This document shows, in pieces, positions 36,401-44,561 of a stretch of 64,000 nt of DNA. Numbering within the stretch: position 1 is the first letter of the stretch; the number at the start of each line of letters is the position of its first letter. The notes under the pieces are model-generated. The model saw only the letters and a list, made by a program, of their open reading frames with translations, was not told where the DNA came from and did no database searches. The translations under genes and the position numbers were made by a program. Source of the stretch: JADJOY01 sp046331705 [NCBI: bacterium] (GTDB lineage Bacteria; JADJOY01); assembly GCA_046331705.1 (NCBI GenBank), contig JAXLQJ010000044.1:1-64000 (forward strand), given 5' to 3'.

Positions 36401-36728
36401 AAGCGACGGTGCACGTGCCTTTCTCGTGACGCAGCCGGCCGCGCGTGACGAGGCGGCAGAGGTTCGCGTAACCGGCGCGATCGCGCACCAGAAGCACGAT
36501 CGTGGAGCCGTCCTCCACCGTGATCTCGGAGCCGATCACGAGCGGCACGCCGCGCTCGCGCGCCTTCGTGTGGGCGCGCACCACACCCGCCACGCCGTCG
36601 CGATCGGTGATCGCGAGAGCGGGAAGCCCCAGGCGCTGCGCTTCCTCGACCAGCTCGTCCGGATGGCTCGCTCCTTCGAGGAACGAGTAGTTGCTCTTGC
36701 ACCACAGCGCCGCACGCGCGCGCGTCAC
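33441..36728 (-). CDS. dnaE2: error-prone DNA polymerase DnaE2 (ImuC)
   Basis: 1095 residues from GTG 36726-36728, which overlaps the imuB stop in GTGA. The PHP domain opens with [16 protein letters not shown]. The polymerase active site PDIDLDIEH is near residues 382-390, followed by [44 protein letters not shown] and [15 protein letters not shown] are C-family polymerase blocks. The helix-hairpin-helix region (GFRYVKGF) and an OB fold complete it. DnaE2 does translesion synthesis with ImuA and ImuB. Residues about 799-837 are an extra segment encoded by a palindromic DNA element (34218-34331) whose second copy is intergenic at 62.5 kb. It falls between SSDWDCALF and [12 protein letters not shown], where homologues have a short linker. 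Confidence 0.95.
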   Translation of the reverse strand: MTRARAALWCKSNYSFLEGASHPDELVEEAQRLGLPALAITDRDGVAGVVRAHTKARERGVPLVIGSEITVEDGSTIVLLVRDRAGYANLCRLVTRGRLRHEKGTCTVAWEEICAHAGGLLALWGGDRSLLTGAAGEDDPAALDSVAGPLGEAFGDALYAMVARHRRASEVREEARLRARAERYGLLRVAAIEVLYHTPARRPLQDVLTCIRHHVTLTTAGNRLKPNAEHGLVTPTVFEQLFADDPAALARIDEVTARCTFSLAEIRYRYPSERLPDGTTTGEWLRRLVFEGAARREGGAVSAPMRAQLEQELRVIELLDYGGYFLTMWEIVEFCRARGILCQGRGSAANSAVCYCLGITAVDPVQMGLLFERFLSVERAEPPDIDLDIEHERREEVIQHVYEKYGRSHAAMVANVIRYRARSAVRDVGKALGLPETALDRLAKVCSHWDTIDVRALERAGFDPTAPLHVRLVELVGEVLDFPRHLSIHPGGFLLGHEPVHDLVPIENATMAARTVIQWDKDDVEALGLFKLDLLGLGALTHLHRCFDLLYRHRGITLSLATIPADDPDTYAMIQRADTVGVFQIESRAQMAMLPRLEPKNFYDLVVEVSIVRPGPITGGMVHPYLRRRKGEEAVAYPHPCLVPVLEKTLGVPLFQEQVMRLAVVAADYTPGEADQLRRDMAAWRRSGRMEGHRERLLTRMQAKGIAAEFAERIFKQILGFGEYGFPESHAASFALIAYATSYLRCHHPAEFTCSLLNAQPMGFYMPATIVDDAKRHGVAILPIDVCSSDWDCALFPRGACATRTRVPDPRPVESAVSTGPHPHVTRFARAAPPAPGEMEAERGDRLREGRAFRPQVAFAVRMGFRYVKGFRADAAERIVAVRGDAPFTSLEDFVQRTALDLRLLTALVEAGAFESLGGSRREDLWAVRELVRTRRASLPLATPNRRGARASFAPLTPLEQVAWDYGASSHSSRSHPLEPLRATLRARGLPTAREIAAMAGGQRVSYAGIVICRQHPGTASGVTFMTLEDETGFANLVIWKRIFDAHATLVRTASFLGVTGALQVEDRVVHIVAEELWSPRSLRAPTRVASRDFH
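34218..34331. repeat. palindromic element inserted in frame in dnaE2 (copy A)
   Basis: 34218-34310 shares its layout and most bases with 62547-62638: GGTGCCGGCGGC hairpin, then ACGAGCGAAGCGAGTGAC, then GGGGTGGGGCCCCGTC, a stem, GACGGGGCGGGGG and CTGGAAC. The central stem here is CCCCGTCGAGA (34269-34279) with TCTCGACGGGG (34286-34296), 11 perfect pairs. The other copy has a different stem sequence that still pairs. A further hairpin, GCGTGCGC-GTT-GCGCACGC, follows at 34313-34331. The element reads through without a stop in the dnaE2 frame. Confidence 0.75.
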
Positions 36729-38212
36729 GACACTTCCCCGTGGAGGAAGAAACGGCGCCGGCGACGATCGTAGAAGACCCAGAGCAATGCCCCGCGCGTG
36801 GTGAGCGCGAACAGGTACTCGCGATGGATCTCGCGGATCCACCACCCACCCGAGAGGATGTGCGGACCGACCAGCTTGGTGACCGCGCCGTGCGACGGGC
36901 CGCGCACCAGCCAGCCGTCGTCGCGAAGCGCGCGCGGAACGGCGGGCAGCGGGACGGGCTTGGCGTAGACGTGACGCACCAGTGGACGCGGCAGCCGCGA
37001 GACCGCGATCGCCCGCGGCGCGCGCACGGAGTCGATCGGCTCCCACGCGAAGCTCGCTTCCGGCAGGTGGCCCGCGCGCAGCACCGCGCGCACCACCGCT
37101 TGCTCACCGATCTCGGCACGCAAGCGAGCGAGGGCGCGATTGGCCGCGGCGAGATCGCGCCGGGGCTGGATCGTGAAGAGCCCGAGCTGCTCCTTGGTGG
37201 CGGGGACGCCGTCCGCTTCCAGCTCGATCTCGGCGACGCCGGCGGCGAGCGTCATCGATTCGAGGCGCAGGCGCACCAGATCGAGGATCTCGGTGACCTC
37301 GAGGGTGGGGACCGCCGGCCGGAGCTCCGCCGTGTGCGTGCCCTGGCGCCGATCGAGCACCAAGCGCACGTGGAGCGCGGCCAGCACCCAAGCCCGGCGC
37401 ACGAGCGCCGCGAGCAGCGGGTGCAGCATGCGCTTCACCCCGAACAGGAGCCGGGTGTGATCGCTCTCGGGGTCGTCGAGGACGAGCCGCTCGATCAACG
37501 GCTCGACGTACGCGATGGGTTGTAACGGCGGCGCGAGCTCGCCCGTGGCGAGCCGGTGCAAGCGATGGGCGCGCTCGTCGAAACGCGCGAGCAGATCTCC
37601 CGCTGGCAGCGACAGAAACCCCGCGACGGTGGTGATGCCGAGCTTGGCGAGCAGGTCGCGTAGCTCGGGATCGAGATCGAGCAGCCGGAGCGCCACCTCG
37701 CCGGCCGCCGCGCGCTCTTCCACCTCGCTCGCGAACACCTGGTTCTCGCGCCGCGAACGCGCCACGGCGTAGGTACCGAAGCGCGAGAACCCGACCACCA
37801 CCACCGCCCGGAGCGCCAGCGTGCGCGAGAGCTCTTCGCGTAGCGCTCGTGCCCACCGTTCGAGCGAGGGATGGAGGCGCTCGAGCCCCGTGGCGCCGAG
37901 CCAGAAGACGCCTTCCTCGGGCGCGGTCTCGACGTCGGGCGTGAACCGCCACAGGCATTCGAGGATGCGCGTGCGCGCGTCCCGGACCTCGTCGTTCGAG
38001 ATCTCGCCGGCACGCAGCCCCGGCACCAGCGCCAGCCCCACGGCATAACGCTGCCCGGGCAGGATGCCCCCGCTTCGCGCCGCGCGGTTCACCCACAGGA
38101 TCTCGCCCTGGGGCTTGTCCTCGCTGACCACCGCGGCCGGCAGCTCCGCCCAGCCTGGATGCCTTCGCAGCAGGAGCTGGAGCGGAAACGCGGCGACGCT
38201 AACGCAGGCCAC
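36725..38212 (-). CDS. imuB: ImuB, Y-family-like polymerase accessory protein
   Basis: 495 residues from GTG 38210-38212, overlapping the imuA stop by 14 bp; the frame is open further left but inside imuA. It resembles Y-family polymerases ([18 protein letters not shown], then [20 protein letters not shown]) but lacks the acidic catalytic pair at the usual first position (VSVAAF where an active polymerase has D-x-D). This agrees with ImuB being a non-catalytic hub that links DnaE2, ImuA and the beta clamp. The C-terminal region ([20 protein letters not shown]) is typical of the family. It is part of the imuA-imuB-dnaE2 operon. Confidence 0.92.
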   Translation of the reverse strand: MACVSVAAFPLQLLLRRHPGWAELPAAVVSEDKPQGEILWVNRAARSGGILPGQRYAVGLALVPGLRAGEISNDEVRDARTRILECLWRFTPDVETAPEEGVFWLGATGLERLHPSLERWARALREELSRTLALRAVVVVGFSRFGTYAVARSRRENQVFASEVEERAAAGEVALRLLDLDPELRDLLAKLGITTVAGFLSLPAGDLLARFDERAHRLHRLATGELAPPLQPIAYVEPLIERLVLDDPESDHTRLLFGVKRMLHPLLAALVRRAWVLAALHVRLVLDRRQGTHTAELRPAVPTLEVTEILDLVRLRLESMTLAAGVAEIELEADGVPATKEQLGLFTIQPRRDLAAANRALARLRAEIGEQAVVRAVLRAGHLPEASFAWEPIDSVRAPRAIAVSRLPRPLVRHVYAKPVPLPAVPRALRDDGWLVRGPSHGAVTKLVGPHILSGGWWIREIHREYLFALTTRGALLWVFYDRRRRRFFLHGEVS

Positions 38213-38837
38213 TCGGCCCACGACACTCCTCGACGTGCGACCACGTCGGCCCGCGGCGCTTGTCCTTGAGAATGCCGAGCGTGCAACGAAACCGGTCGAC
38301 CGCCGTCCATTCCCGTGATCCTTGGGCACGCAGCGAGACCAGCGAGCCGAGCGAGGGCGCCCGCTCGTCCTTCTCGGTCAGGCACACCAGCGCCGTGTGG
38401 TGGCGCTGCGCGAGGCCGAGCAGCCGCGATTGCAGCGGCGACGCGATCACCGCCTCCTTGCCGAGGTGCAAGACCACCAGCGCGAACGCGCCCGAGCGCG
38501 CGAGCCGCTCTGCGGCGGTCGCCACCGAGACACGGCGGCTCGCGACCGGCACCCGCACCACCACCAGCGATTCGAGATCGACTCCGCTCTCGGCGACGTC
38601 GGGCGGATAAAACGAGCTCTCGTCGCTCGTCACCCAGCCGGCGAGCTCGCCCTGGCGCTGCGCGTCCAGCACCAGTCCCACGGCGAGCGTCAGCGCGGCG
38701 CTCGCTTCGGCACCGGCGATCTCCACCAGCCGCCCCGCCAGCTCCTCCACCTCGAAGCGCGCGGGACGCCCGCGCGACGGAAACGCCTGATCGCCAAAGC
38801 GAACCGAGGAAGGCAAGGATGCGAGCTGCAACGCCAT
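38199..38837 (-). CDS. imuA: ImuA, RecA-fold mutasome component with degenerate P-loop
   Basis: A 212-residue protein starting at ATG 38835-38837, the first gene of imuA-imuB-dnaE2. It has a RecA/SulA-like layout: LAGRLVEIAGAEASAALTLAVGLV where RecA has its Walker A, then SSFYPPDVAESGVDLESLVVVRVP and FALVVLHLGKEAVIASPLQSRLLGLAQRHHTALVCLTEK. The P-loop G-x4-GK[ST] is absent, so ATP binding is doubtful. ImuA interacts with ImuB and RecA in the mutasome. A small dyad, GTTC-GG-GAAC at 38872-38881, lies about 40 bp upstream and is a candidate SOS operator only. Confidence 0.85.
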   Translation of the reverse strand: MALQLASLPSSVRFGDQAFPSRGRPARFEVEELAGRLVEIAGAEASAALTLAVGLVLDAQRQGELAGWVTSDESSFYPPDVAESGVDLESLVVVRVPVASRRVSVATAAERLARSGAFALVVLHLGKEAVIASPLQSRLLGLAQRHHTALVCLTEKDERAPSLGSLVSLRAQGSREWTAVDRFRCTLGILKDKRRGPTWSHVEECRGPSGLR

Positions 38838-38912
38838 GGGACGCTTTCGACACGAGACCTGGGCTTTCGAGGTTCGGGAACTGCGGAGTCGATGCGAGCG
38901 CGTCCTCGAGCC

Positions 38913-39545
38913 TCAAGCCTCGGGCCGCCCGAGAACCTTTCCGTCGGGCTCGTAGCCGCGCCGGAACATGATGCTGATGCGCGGCCCAGCGCGCGCGAGC
39001 TTGGGCACACCATGAAGCCAATCCACGTGCACGGTGCCGCCCAGCACCACCAGATCGCCCCAGCCGAGCCGGAAGGTGGCGGAGCGCCCACCCGCCTTGG
39101 GGCGCAGCATGAAAGGACGTGGATCGCCCACCGACACGATGGCCAGCGGATCGAGCCGATTCTCCGCCGGCAGATGATCCGCATGGGGCGCGACGCTGTC
39201 CGCGCCGTCCCGGTAGAGATTGCAGCTCACCCACGGAAAGGCACCGTCGTAGCGCTCCGCGAGCACCGCACCCAGCTCCGCGAGCACCGGATGGCCAGGG
39301 CCGTCCTCGGGAATCCGCGCGAAAAGGCGCGGCACCGCGACCACGCGGTCGTACATGGTGCGCTCACCCACGCGCCAGCGAAGCCCGTCGTGAAGCGCCG
39401 CGAAGACCTCGTCATGCCCTTCCAGCCAGGCCGGCGCGTGGTCCACCCAGGCCGTGGCATCGAGCTGGATGCGCCGGCAGCGCCTGAGCGCCCGGTCGAA
39501 CCGGACACCGTTTCCCGAGAACAGGGATTGCGCGAGCGCGATCAC
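38913..39545 (-). CDS. alkB: AlkB-like 2-oxoglutarate/Fe(II) DNA dealkylase
   Basis: A 210-residue AlkB-fold dioxygenase. The iron ligands are visible as H121 and D123 in SVAPHADHL and H178 in LHGVPK; the 2OG-binding arginine is R189 in PRISIMFR. NLYRDGADSVAP before the first ligand pair is the usual lid strand. It should remove alkyl lesions from DNA or RNA bases by oxidation. It starts at GTG 39543-39545 and precedes the imuA-imuB-dnaE2 operon on the same strand, so damage reversal and tolerance genes are adjacent. Confidence 0.9.
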   Translation of the reverse strand: MIALAQSLFSGNGVRFDRALRRCRRIQLDATAWVDHAPAWLEGHDEVFAALHDGLRWRVGERTMYDRVVAVPRLFARIPEDGPGHPVLAELGAVLAERYDGAFPWVSCNLYRDGADSVAPHADHLPAENRLDPLAIVSVGDPRPFMLRPKAGGRSATFRLGWGDLVVLGGTVHVDWLHGVPKLARAGPRISIMFRRGYEPDGKVLGRPEA

Positions 39546-39643
39546 GGAGTCTCAGCATAGTGAACATATTTTCACCTGTCCACCGCGACCGAGCAACAAC
39601 GGAACTAGGCTGATAACTAGAATGATTTCGATGCTTTGCAGAA

Positions 39644-39665
39644 TTCATGATGTTGATGTCATGAA
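39644..39665 (+). promoter_or_regulatory. inverted repeat over the antitoxin start codon, candidate autoregulatory operator
   Basis: TTCATGA (39644-39650) and TCATGAA (39659-39665) form a perfect 7-bp inverted repeat with an 8-nt spacer, and the second arm contains the ATG at 39661. RHH antitoxins commonly bind such repeats at their own promoters. The surrounding 39546-39660 gap is notably AT-rich for this genome, consistent with a promoter; TAGAAT at 39619-39624 is a possible -10. Confidence 0.5.
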
Positions 39666-39918
39666 ATCACGAGCCACTCAGCGAACTCAGGTGTACCTGC
39701 CCCCCGAGCTTCACCAGCGTGCCCGAGTGCTCGGATTGCGCACCCGTCGAAGCCTCACGAGCCTGGTGCGCGTGGCGCTCGAACGATACGTGGAGGAAGC
39801 CGAAGCGAGCGCGCGATCCGCGCCTGCACCCGATCCCATCGATTCCCTGATCGGGTTCGTGAGCGCCGGTGGGCATGCTCGCGTGACGCACGACGACGAG
39901 ATCCACGGCGAGCCATGA
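39661..39918 (+). CDS. ribbon-helix-helix (CopG/VapB-like) antitoxin
   Basis: 85 residues from ATG 39661; an in-frame ATG at 39622 is possible but lies upstream of the inverted repeat. The N-terminal RHH domain is clear: QRTQVYLPPELHQRARVLGL forms the strand and first helix, and RSLTSLVRVALERYVEEAE the second. The acidic and proline-rich tail (DPIDSLIGFV, THDDEIHG) would bind and neutralise a toxin. The next gene, overlapping in ATGA, is the truncated start of a PIN toxin. The intact antitoxin may now act only as a DNA-binding regulator. Confidence 0.85.
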   Translation: MKSRATQRTQVYLPPELHQRARVLGLRTRRSLTSLVRVALERYVEEAEASARSAPAPDPIDSLIGFVSAGGHARVTHDDEIHGEP

Positions 39919-40025
39919 GCACCGTGTTCGTCGACACGGCGGCGTGGGTCGCGCTCTTCGACGAGCGCGACCGCGATCACCGGCGCGCCAAGTCCACGCT
40001 GCCACGAGGCGATGCAGGGATATAA
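39915..40025 (+). pseudogene. truncated PIN-domain toxin (VapC-like) remnant
   Basis: ATG 39915 overlaps the antitoxin stop in ATGA. Only 36 residues are encoded: MSTVFVDTAAWVALFDERD begins exactly like VapC toxins with the first catalytic aspartate (D7), and continues through HRRAKSTL. Then similarity stops and TAA follows at 40023-40025. A complete VapC has about 130 residues, so three of the four acidic residues are missing. The break at about 40000 coincides with the start region of the NTPase gene, suggesting that insertion or replacement removed the rest. Confidence 0.85.
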
Positions 40026-40026
40026 T
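40021..40026 (+). promoter_or_regulatory. TATAAT -10-like element at a possible leaderless start
   Basis: A perfect TATAAT ends 6 nt before ATG 40033, so transcription would begin at or next to the start codon and give a leaderless mRNA. No good -35 is seen 17 nt upstream (GCTGCC). The alternative ATG at 40012 lies upstream of this box and lacks a well-spaced ribosome-binding site. Confidence 0.35.
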
Positions 40027-40032
40027 CGGGCG

Positions 40033-41352
40033 ATGGTATCCGCCCGCCCACGGCCTGAGCTCGAGATCACGAAGGTTGCCACGAATCTCGACGAGCTCTG
40101 GGACAACTTCGACCCCGCCCTCGCCGTCGATCCTGAGAGCGAGTTCTACGTCCACCGTACGGACGAGGACGAGCTTGGGCGCCTTTGCTTCGAGCTGGTT
40201 CGGGTCAAGCCGGACGCCATCTTTCACGGCTTCCTGTGCGGTCACGGCGGCAGCGGCAAGAGCACGGAGCTGCGACGCCTCGCGCGGAATCCAAAAGTCC
40301 GTCAGCACTTCCTTCCGATCCACGTATCCATCCGGACTTTCGGCAAGGACACGATCGATCTCACCCACGACGCACTCATGGTCGAGATCGGCCTCGCACT
40401 GCGGGAAGCCACCGAGAAAAACGGCCTCGAGTCGACGTTCGCAGGGGAGCTCGACGAGTGGGGCACAACGACGGTGAAAGGCTTTCTCAAGGAGGAAGCC
40501 GTCGCCGCCGAGGCCGGCGCCAAGGGAAACGCGTGGCTCGCCTACTTCAAGGCAAGCCTGCGCACCCGGCGAACGTGGAACGTGGAGCAGCAGCAACGCT
40601 TCGAGCCACGTGTCGTCGAGCTCGTCGCCATCCTCAACCGAATGGCGCAAGAGCTGGAGAACCGCACGAAACGCCGCGTGCTCGTGATCGTGGATGATCT
40701 CGAGAAGGGTGATTCGGAAGGCCACCGGGCCATGCACGCGCGCCTTTTCTGCGACCACTACGAAACGCTCGTCGGTCCCCGTTTCGCCACGATCTACACC
40801 CTACCCGTCTACTTCCGTGCCCTGCCCGACAACCGCATTCCCGGGGATCAGATCTACTCGTTCGCCGCGGCACGTCTCTACCCGCCAGAGCGCAAGGACG
40901 AGGACCATCCCGCGCTGGATCGCGCGCACCCGGGCTACCAGCTCATGCACGGCTTCGCGAAGGCCCGGGTCGGCGATGTCGACCGTTACTTCGAGGCCGA
41001 CGTGCTCGACGAGCTACTGCTCGTGGGCGGCGGGCTGTTCCGAGAGACGGCTCGCGCCATCCGGCTCGCAGCCCAACGGGCCATCATGCGGGCTGCCGAC
41101 CGCATCTCCCTCGATGACGCGAAGCACGCGGCGGAGCAGATCAAGAAGGACTATCAGCCCATCGTGCGCGGCGACGCGGTGCGAGTGTTGAAAGCGGTGT
41201 TGGATTCGCGCTACGGCTGGGTCGAGGACGTCGAGCCCTACCTTCAGTGGCGGGCCGTGGTCGAGTACGAAAACGGTTCGATGTGGCTCGACGTCCGCTC
41301 GGTCTTGAAGGGGTACGTGCGCACTCTTGACGGTGCAGCCGCTCGAAGCTGA
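40033..41352 (+). CDS. P-loop NTPase of a two-gene conflict-type module
   Basis: 439 residues from ATG 40033. Walker A is GHGGSGKST at 70-78 and Walker B VLVIVDDLEKG with D221/D222, placing it in the AAA/STAND-like group. The segment before Walker A (YVHRTDEDELGRLCFELVR) and the sensor-like region IPGDQIYSFAAARLYPPERK are seen, but no known subfamily is recognised. There is no effector domain and no membrane segment. The stop overlaps the start of the TPR gene by 26 bp, so they are co-translated and likely work together. NTPase plus TPR sensor pairs are common in phage-defence and other conflict systems; that role is inferred. Its left edge abuts a truncated vapC. Confidence 0.8.
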   Translation: MVSARPRPELEITKVATNLDELWDNFDPALAVDPESEFYVHRTDEDELGRLCFELVRVKPDAIFHGFLCGHGGSGKSTELRRLARNPKVRQHFLPIHVSIRTFGKDTIDLTHDALMVEIGLALREATEKNGLESTFAGELDEWGTTTVKGFLKEEAVAAEAGAKGNAWLAYFKASLRTRRTWNVEQQQRFEPRVVELVAILNRMAQELENRTKRRVLVIVDDLEKGDSEGHRAMHARLFCDHYETLVGPRFATIYTLPVYFRALPDNRIPGDQIYSFAAARLYPPERKDEDHPALDRAHPGYQLMHGFAKARVGDVDRYFEADVLDELLLVGGGLFRETARAIRLAAQRAIMRAADRISLDDAKHAAEQIKKDYQPIVRGDAVRVLKAVLDSRYGWVEDVEPYLQWRAVVEYENGSMWLDVRSVLKGYVRTLDGAAARS

Positions 41353-43952
41353 AGGCACCTCCCCCGAGCGGGAGGCCGCCCGAGAGATCGCGCTGCTCGC
41401 GAAGCGCGCGGTGGCGAACGATCGTCCGCTTTTCTTGCTCGCCTTCTGCCAAAACGAGAGCGATGTCCGCGCCGTGCTCACGAGCCTGACGGCGACGGCG
41501 CGCGTCGCGGGCGTTGCGATCGACGTCATCAGTCCCGACGACGATGACATCGGCCGCGCCTACGACCAACTCGCACGAAGCTCCGAAGCGGGTCGCCTCG
41601 CCGTGCTCCGAGAGCTTCCGCGAGACGCCGCGGACCCGACGAGGCCGTCCGCCTCCTTCCTCAGCTACCTAAACCTGCACCGGGACCGAATCGCCTCGGA
41701 TCGGTTGCGCTTCCTGCTGATCCTCAGGACGCGTGAGGCGGAGACGTTCATCGCCCGCGCGCCAGACCTCTGGGACTTTCGCCACGGCACGTATTGGATC
41801 GAACGCGAGGCCTCCGTGCTCCTCGGCACGCGCTTCCTCGAACCGATCGCACGGATGGAGGCGGGCGCAGCCTCTCCACCCACGGATGCGGCGCGCGCCG
41901 AGGTTCGAAAGCGCCTGGAACGCGTCACGAAACTGCTCACCGAGACGGAAGAGGCCACTGCGCGCGCCGCCCTCCGGCTCGATCTCGCGCAGTGGCTCGC
42001 GCCCCGCGGCTTCGCCCTGGAAGCAGCGGCGGCGTGTCGCGAAGCGCTCGAGGATCTTCCCGACGAGGAGGTGGTCCTGCGGGCTCGCATCGAGGTGCTC
42101 CTCGGGGACCTTCACGTCGCACTCGGAAACGGCACCGAGGCCAAACGGCTCTTCGAACGATCCCTCGAGATCGCCGAGCGACTCGCCAACCAAGAACCGG
42201 GACGCGCCGACTTCCAACGAGACCTCTCCGTCTCACTCAACAAGCTCGGGGACCTTCACGTCGCACTCGGAAACGGCACCGAGGCCAAACGGCTCTTCGA
42301 ACGATCCCTCGAGATCCGAGAGCGACTCGCCAACCAAGAACCGGGACGCGCCGACTTCCAACGAGACCTCTCGATCTCCTTCGACCGGCTCGGGGACCTT
42401 CACGTCGCACTCGGAAACGGCACCGAGGCCAAACGGCTCTTCGAACGATCCCTCGAGATCCGAGAGCGACTCGCCAACCAAGAACCGGGACGCGCCGACT
42501 TCCAACGAGACCTCTCCGTCTCACTCAACAAGCTCGGGGACCTTCACGTCGCACTCGGAAACGGCACCGAGGCCAAACGGCTCTTCGAACGATCCCTCGA
42601 GATCCGAGAGCGACTCGCCAACCAAGAACCGGGACGCGCCGACTTCCAACGAGACCTCTCGATCTCCTTCGAGCGGCTCGGGGACCTTCACGTCGCACTC
42701 GGAAACGGCACCGAGGCCAAACGGCTCTTCGAACGATCCCTCGAGATCCGAGAGCGACTCGCCAACCAAGAACCGGGACGCGCCGACTTCCAACGAGACC
42801 TCTCGATCTCCTTCGAGCGGCTCGGGGACCTTCACGTCGCACTCGGAAACGGCACCGAGGCCAAACGGCTCTTCGAACGATCCCTCGAGATCGCCGAGCG
42901 ACTCGCCAACCAAGAACCGGGACGCGCCGACTTCCAACGAGACCTCTCCGTCTCACTCAACCAGCTCGGGGACCTTCGTCGCACTCGGACGGCACCGAGG
43001 CCAAACGGCTCTTCCGATCCCTCAGATCGCCGAGCGACTCGCCAACCAAGAAGGACGCGCCGACTCAACGAGACGTCTCCTCAACCACCGGGGACCTTAC
43101 GTCGCACTCGGAAACGGCACCGAGGCCAAACGGCTCTTCGAACGATCCCTCGAGATCCGAGAGCGACTCGCCAACCAAGAACCGGGACGCGCCGACTTCC
43201 AACGAGACCTCTCCGTCTCACTCAACAAGCTCGGGGACCTTCACGTCGCACTCGGAAACGGCACCGAGGCCAAACGGCTCTTCGAACGATCCCTCGAGAT
43301 CGCCGAGCGACTCGCCAACCAAGAACCGGGACGCGCCGACTTCCAACGAGACCTCTCCGATCTCACTCGAGCGGCTCGGGGACCTTCACGTCGCACTCGG
43401 AAACGGCACCGAGGCCAAACGGCTCTTCGAACGATCCCTCGAGATCCGGAGCGACTCGCCAACCAAGAACCGGGACGCGCCGACTTCCAACGAGACCTCT
43501 CGATCTCACTCGAGCGGCTCGGGGACCTTCACGTCGCACTCGGAAACGGCACCGAGGCCAAACGGCTCTTCGAACGATCCCTCGAGATCGCCGAGCGACT
43601 CGCCAACCAAGAACCGGGACGCGCCGACTTCCAACGAGACCTTGCCGTGTCATACGAGCGAATCGGCAACATCACCGAGGCGCCGGAAGCGGAACACTGG
43701 CTCGACCGCGCCGTGGCAATTCGGCGGCGTCTACATGCGCTCGACGCGGCGAGCGCGGTGCTCCAGAGGGAGCTTGCCATCGCGCTCGACCTCCGCGGCA
43801 GGACGTGTCACCGTCCCGAGGATCGGGGCGAAGCCCGCTTCCTGCTTCGAGCACTGAACGATCGAGGCGCGCTCGAGGTTCGCTATCGCGCGCTGCTCGA
43901 GAAGCTCGAGAGCCTGGCCCTCCCGACGCCCGGCGCTTCGGCCCAGCCGTGA
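41327..43952 (+). CDS. TPR-array protein with NTPase-like N-terminus; frame disrupted inside the array
   Basis: The first 250 residues resemble a P-loop-type fold without a Walker A motif: FLSYLNLHRDRI, RFLLILRTREAETFIARAPD and LWDFRHGTYWIE are like the segment preceding TPR arrays in bacterial NTPase/effector proteins. From residue 259 come 48-residue TPR units (LGDLHVALGNGTEAKRLFER, SLEIRERLANQEPGRADFQR, DLSVSLNK). Six units are exactly in phase; the seventh has many small deletions, and units 8-10 each carry a one-base gain or loss. The frame therefore ends differently from where it began. The natural C-terminus (ERIGNITEAPEAEHWLDRAV to PGASAQP) is read in another frame, with a stop at 43950-43952. 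Either real decay or consensus error in a repeat explains this. Confidence 0.75.
42104..43664 (+). repeat. 144-bp coding tandem repeat, 11 units
   Basis: Units start at 42104, 42248, 42392, 42536, 42680, 42824, 42968, 43090, 43233, 43378 and 43521, each at GGGGACCTT. The first six spacings are exactly 144 bp; the later ones are 122, 143, 145 and 143. Outside the indels the units are almost identical. Differences are mainly at two switch points: GAGATCGCCGAG or GAGATCCGAGAG, and CTCTCCGTCTCACTC or CTCTCGATCTCCTTC. This indicates recent amplification or gene conversion. Confidence 0.92.
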
Positions 43953-43955
43953 CCC

Positions 43956-44339
43956 CGCAGCGCGAGTGAGGTCGGCCACGAGGTCCGCGTGCCGCTCCGG
44001 CGTCGCCACCTCGACGAGCACGATTGGGTTGGTCATCGAAAGCGGGTCTTGGTGGTCTGGCTCCACACGCCCGCAAACGACGCTCGCGTCCGGGTCGTAG
44101 GCGTTCCCCGTCGCGAGCACACGGACCCGCGCGTTCGAGTCATAGACGTTGCACCGCCGCGAGCGAAGCTCGGCGCTCGACGCTGCAAGGATGCGAGCGG
44201 TCGAGCGCCCGTGCTCCAGCGTGCCGCCGGTCATCGCGAGGATGAGGCCGCCCACGTACTCGTGCTTCTCGTGCGCGCTCGCTTGATGGCGCACGTATTC
44301 GGCGAACGAGTGATCGAGCCTGAGCGCGACGCTGGCCAT
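43956..44339 (-). pseudogene. truncated Uma2-family (DUF820) endonuclease gene
   Basis: From ATG 44337-44339 the frame gives a standard Uma2 start: SFAEYVRHQASAHEKHEYVG, GLILAMTGGTLEHGR, then VYDSNARVRVLATGNAYDP with the catalytic-type aspartate and NPIVLVEVATPERH. Similarity ends there, about 128 residues in, while full Uma2 proteins have about 190. The frame continues to 43731 only as antisense of the TPR gene. The truncation point lies just beyond the TPR gene's stop at 43952, so the right edge of the NTPase-TPR pair cuts this gene as its left edge cuts vapC. Confidence 0.75.
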
Positions 44340-44561
44340 GCAAAGATGCTACCTCGCGGGCTCGTGAGCGCTGCACACCGTCGCCGAGCATCCTTTGCTC
44401 GCCGTGAGATCGTCGCCCGGAAGCCCGACTGTTCGCCGGGAGACGGTGTCGAACGGACGGATCTCGCGAGCCCATGAGAGGCGGCGGAGCAGGAGCTCCG
44501 CCCTCCGACCGATCGCTCCCATCCGTCGCCGCTGATCGAGAACCGCGGATCTCGCACGCAC

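Noticed and set aside
40012-40032. ATG 40012 as the start of the NTPase.
   Set aside because: GAGG lies only 2 nt before it, and it lies upstream of the TATAAT box that marks a likelier leaderless start at 40033. It remains possible.
42104-43664. Regular repeats that could suggest a CRISPR array.
   Set aside because: The unit is 144 bp, contiguous, and codes for TPRs. There are no unique spacers and no cas genes.
43731-43955. Continuation of the Uma2 frame to a stop at 43731.
   Set aside because: It is antisense to the conserved C-terminus of the TPR protein, and Uma2 similarity has already ended. Only the part right of 43956 is kept as a pseudogene.
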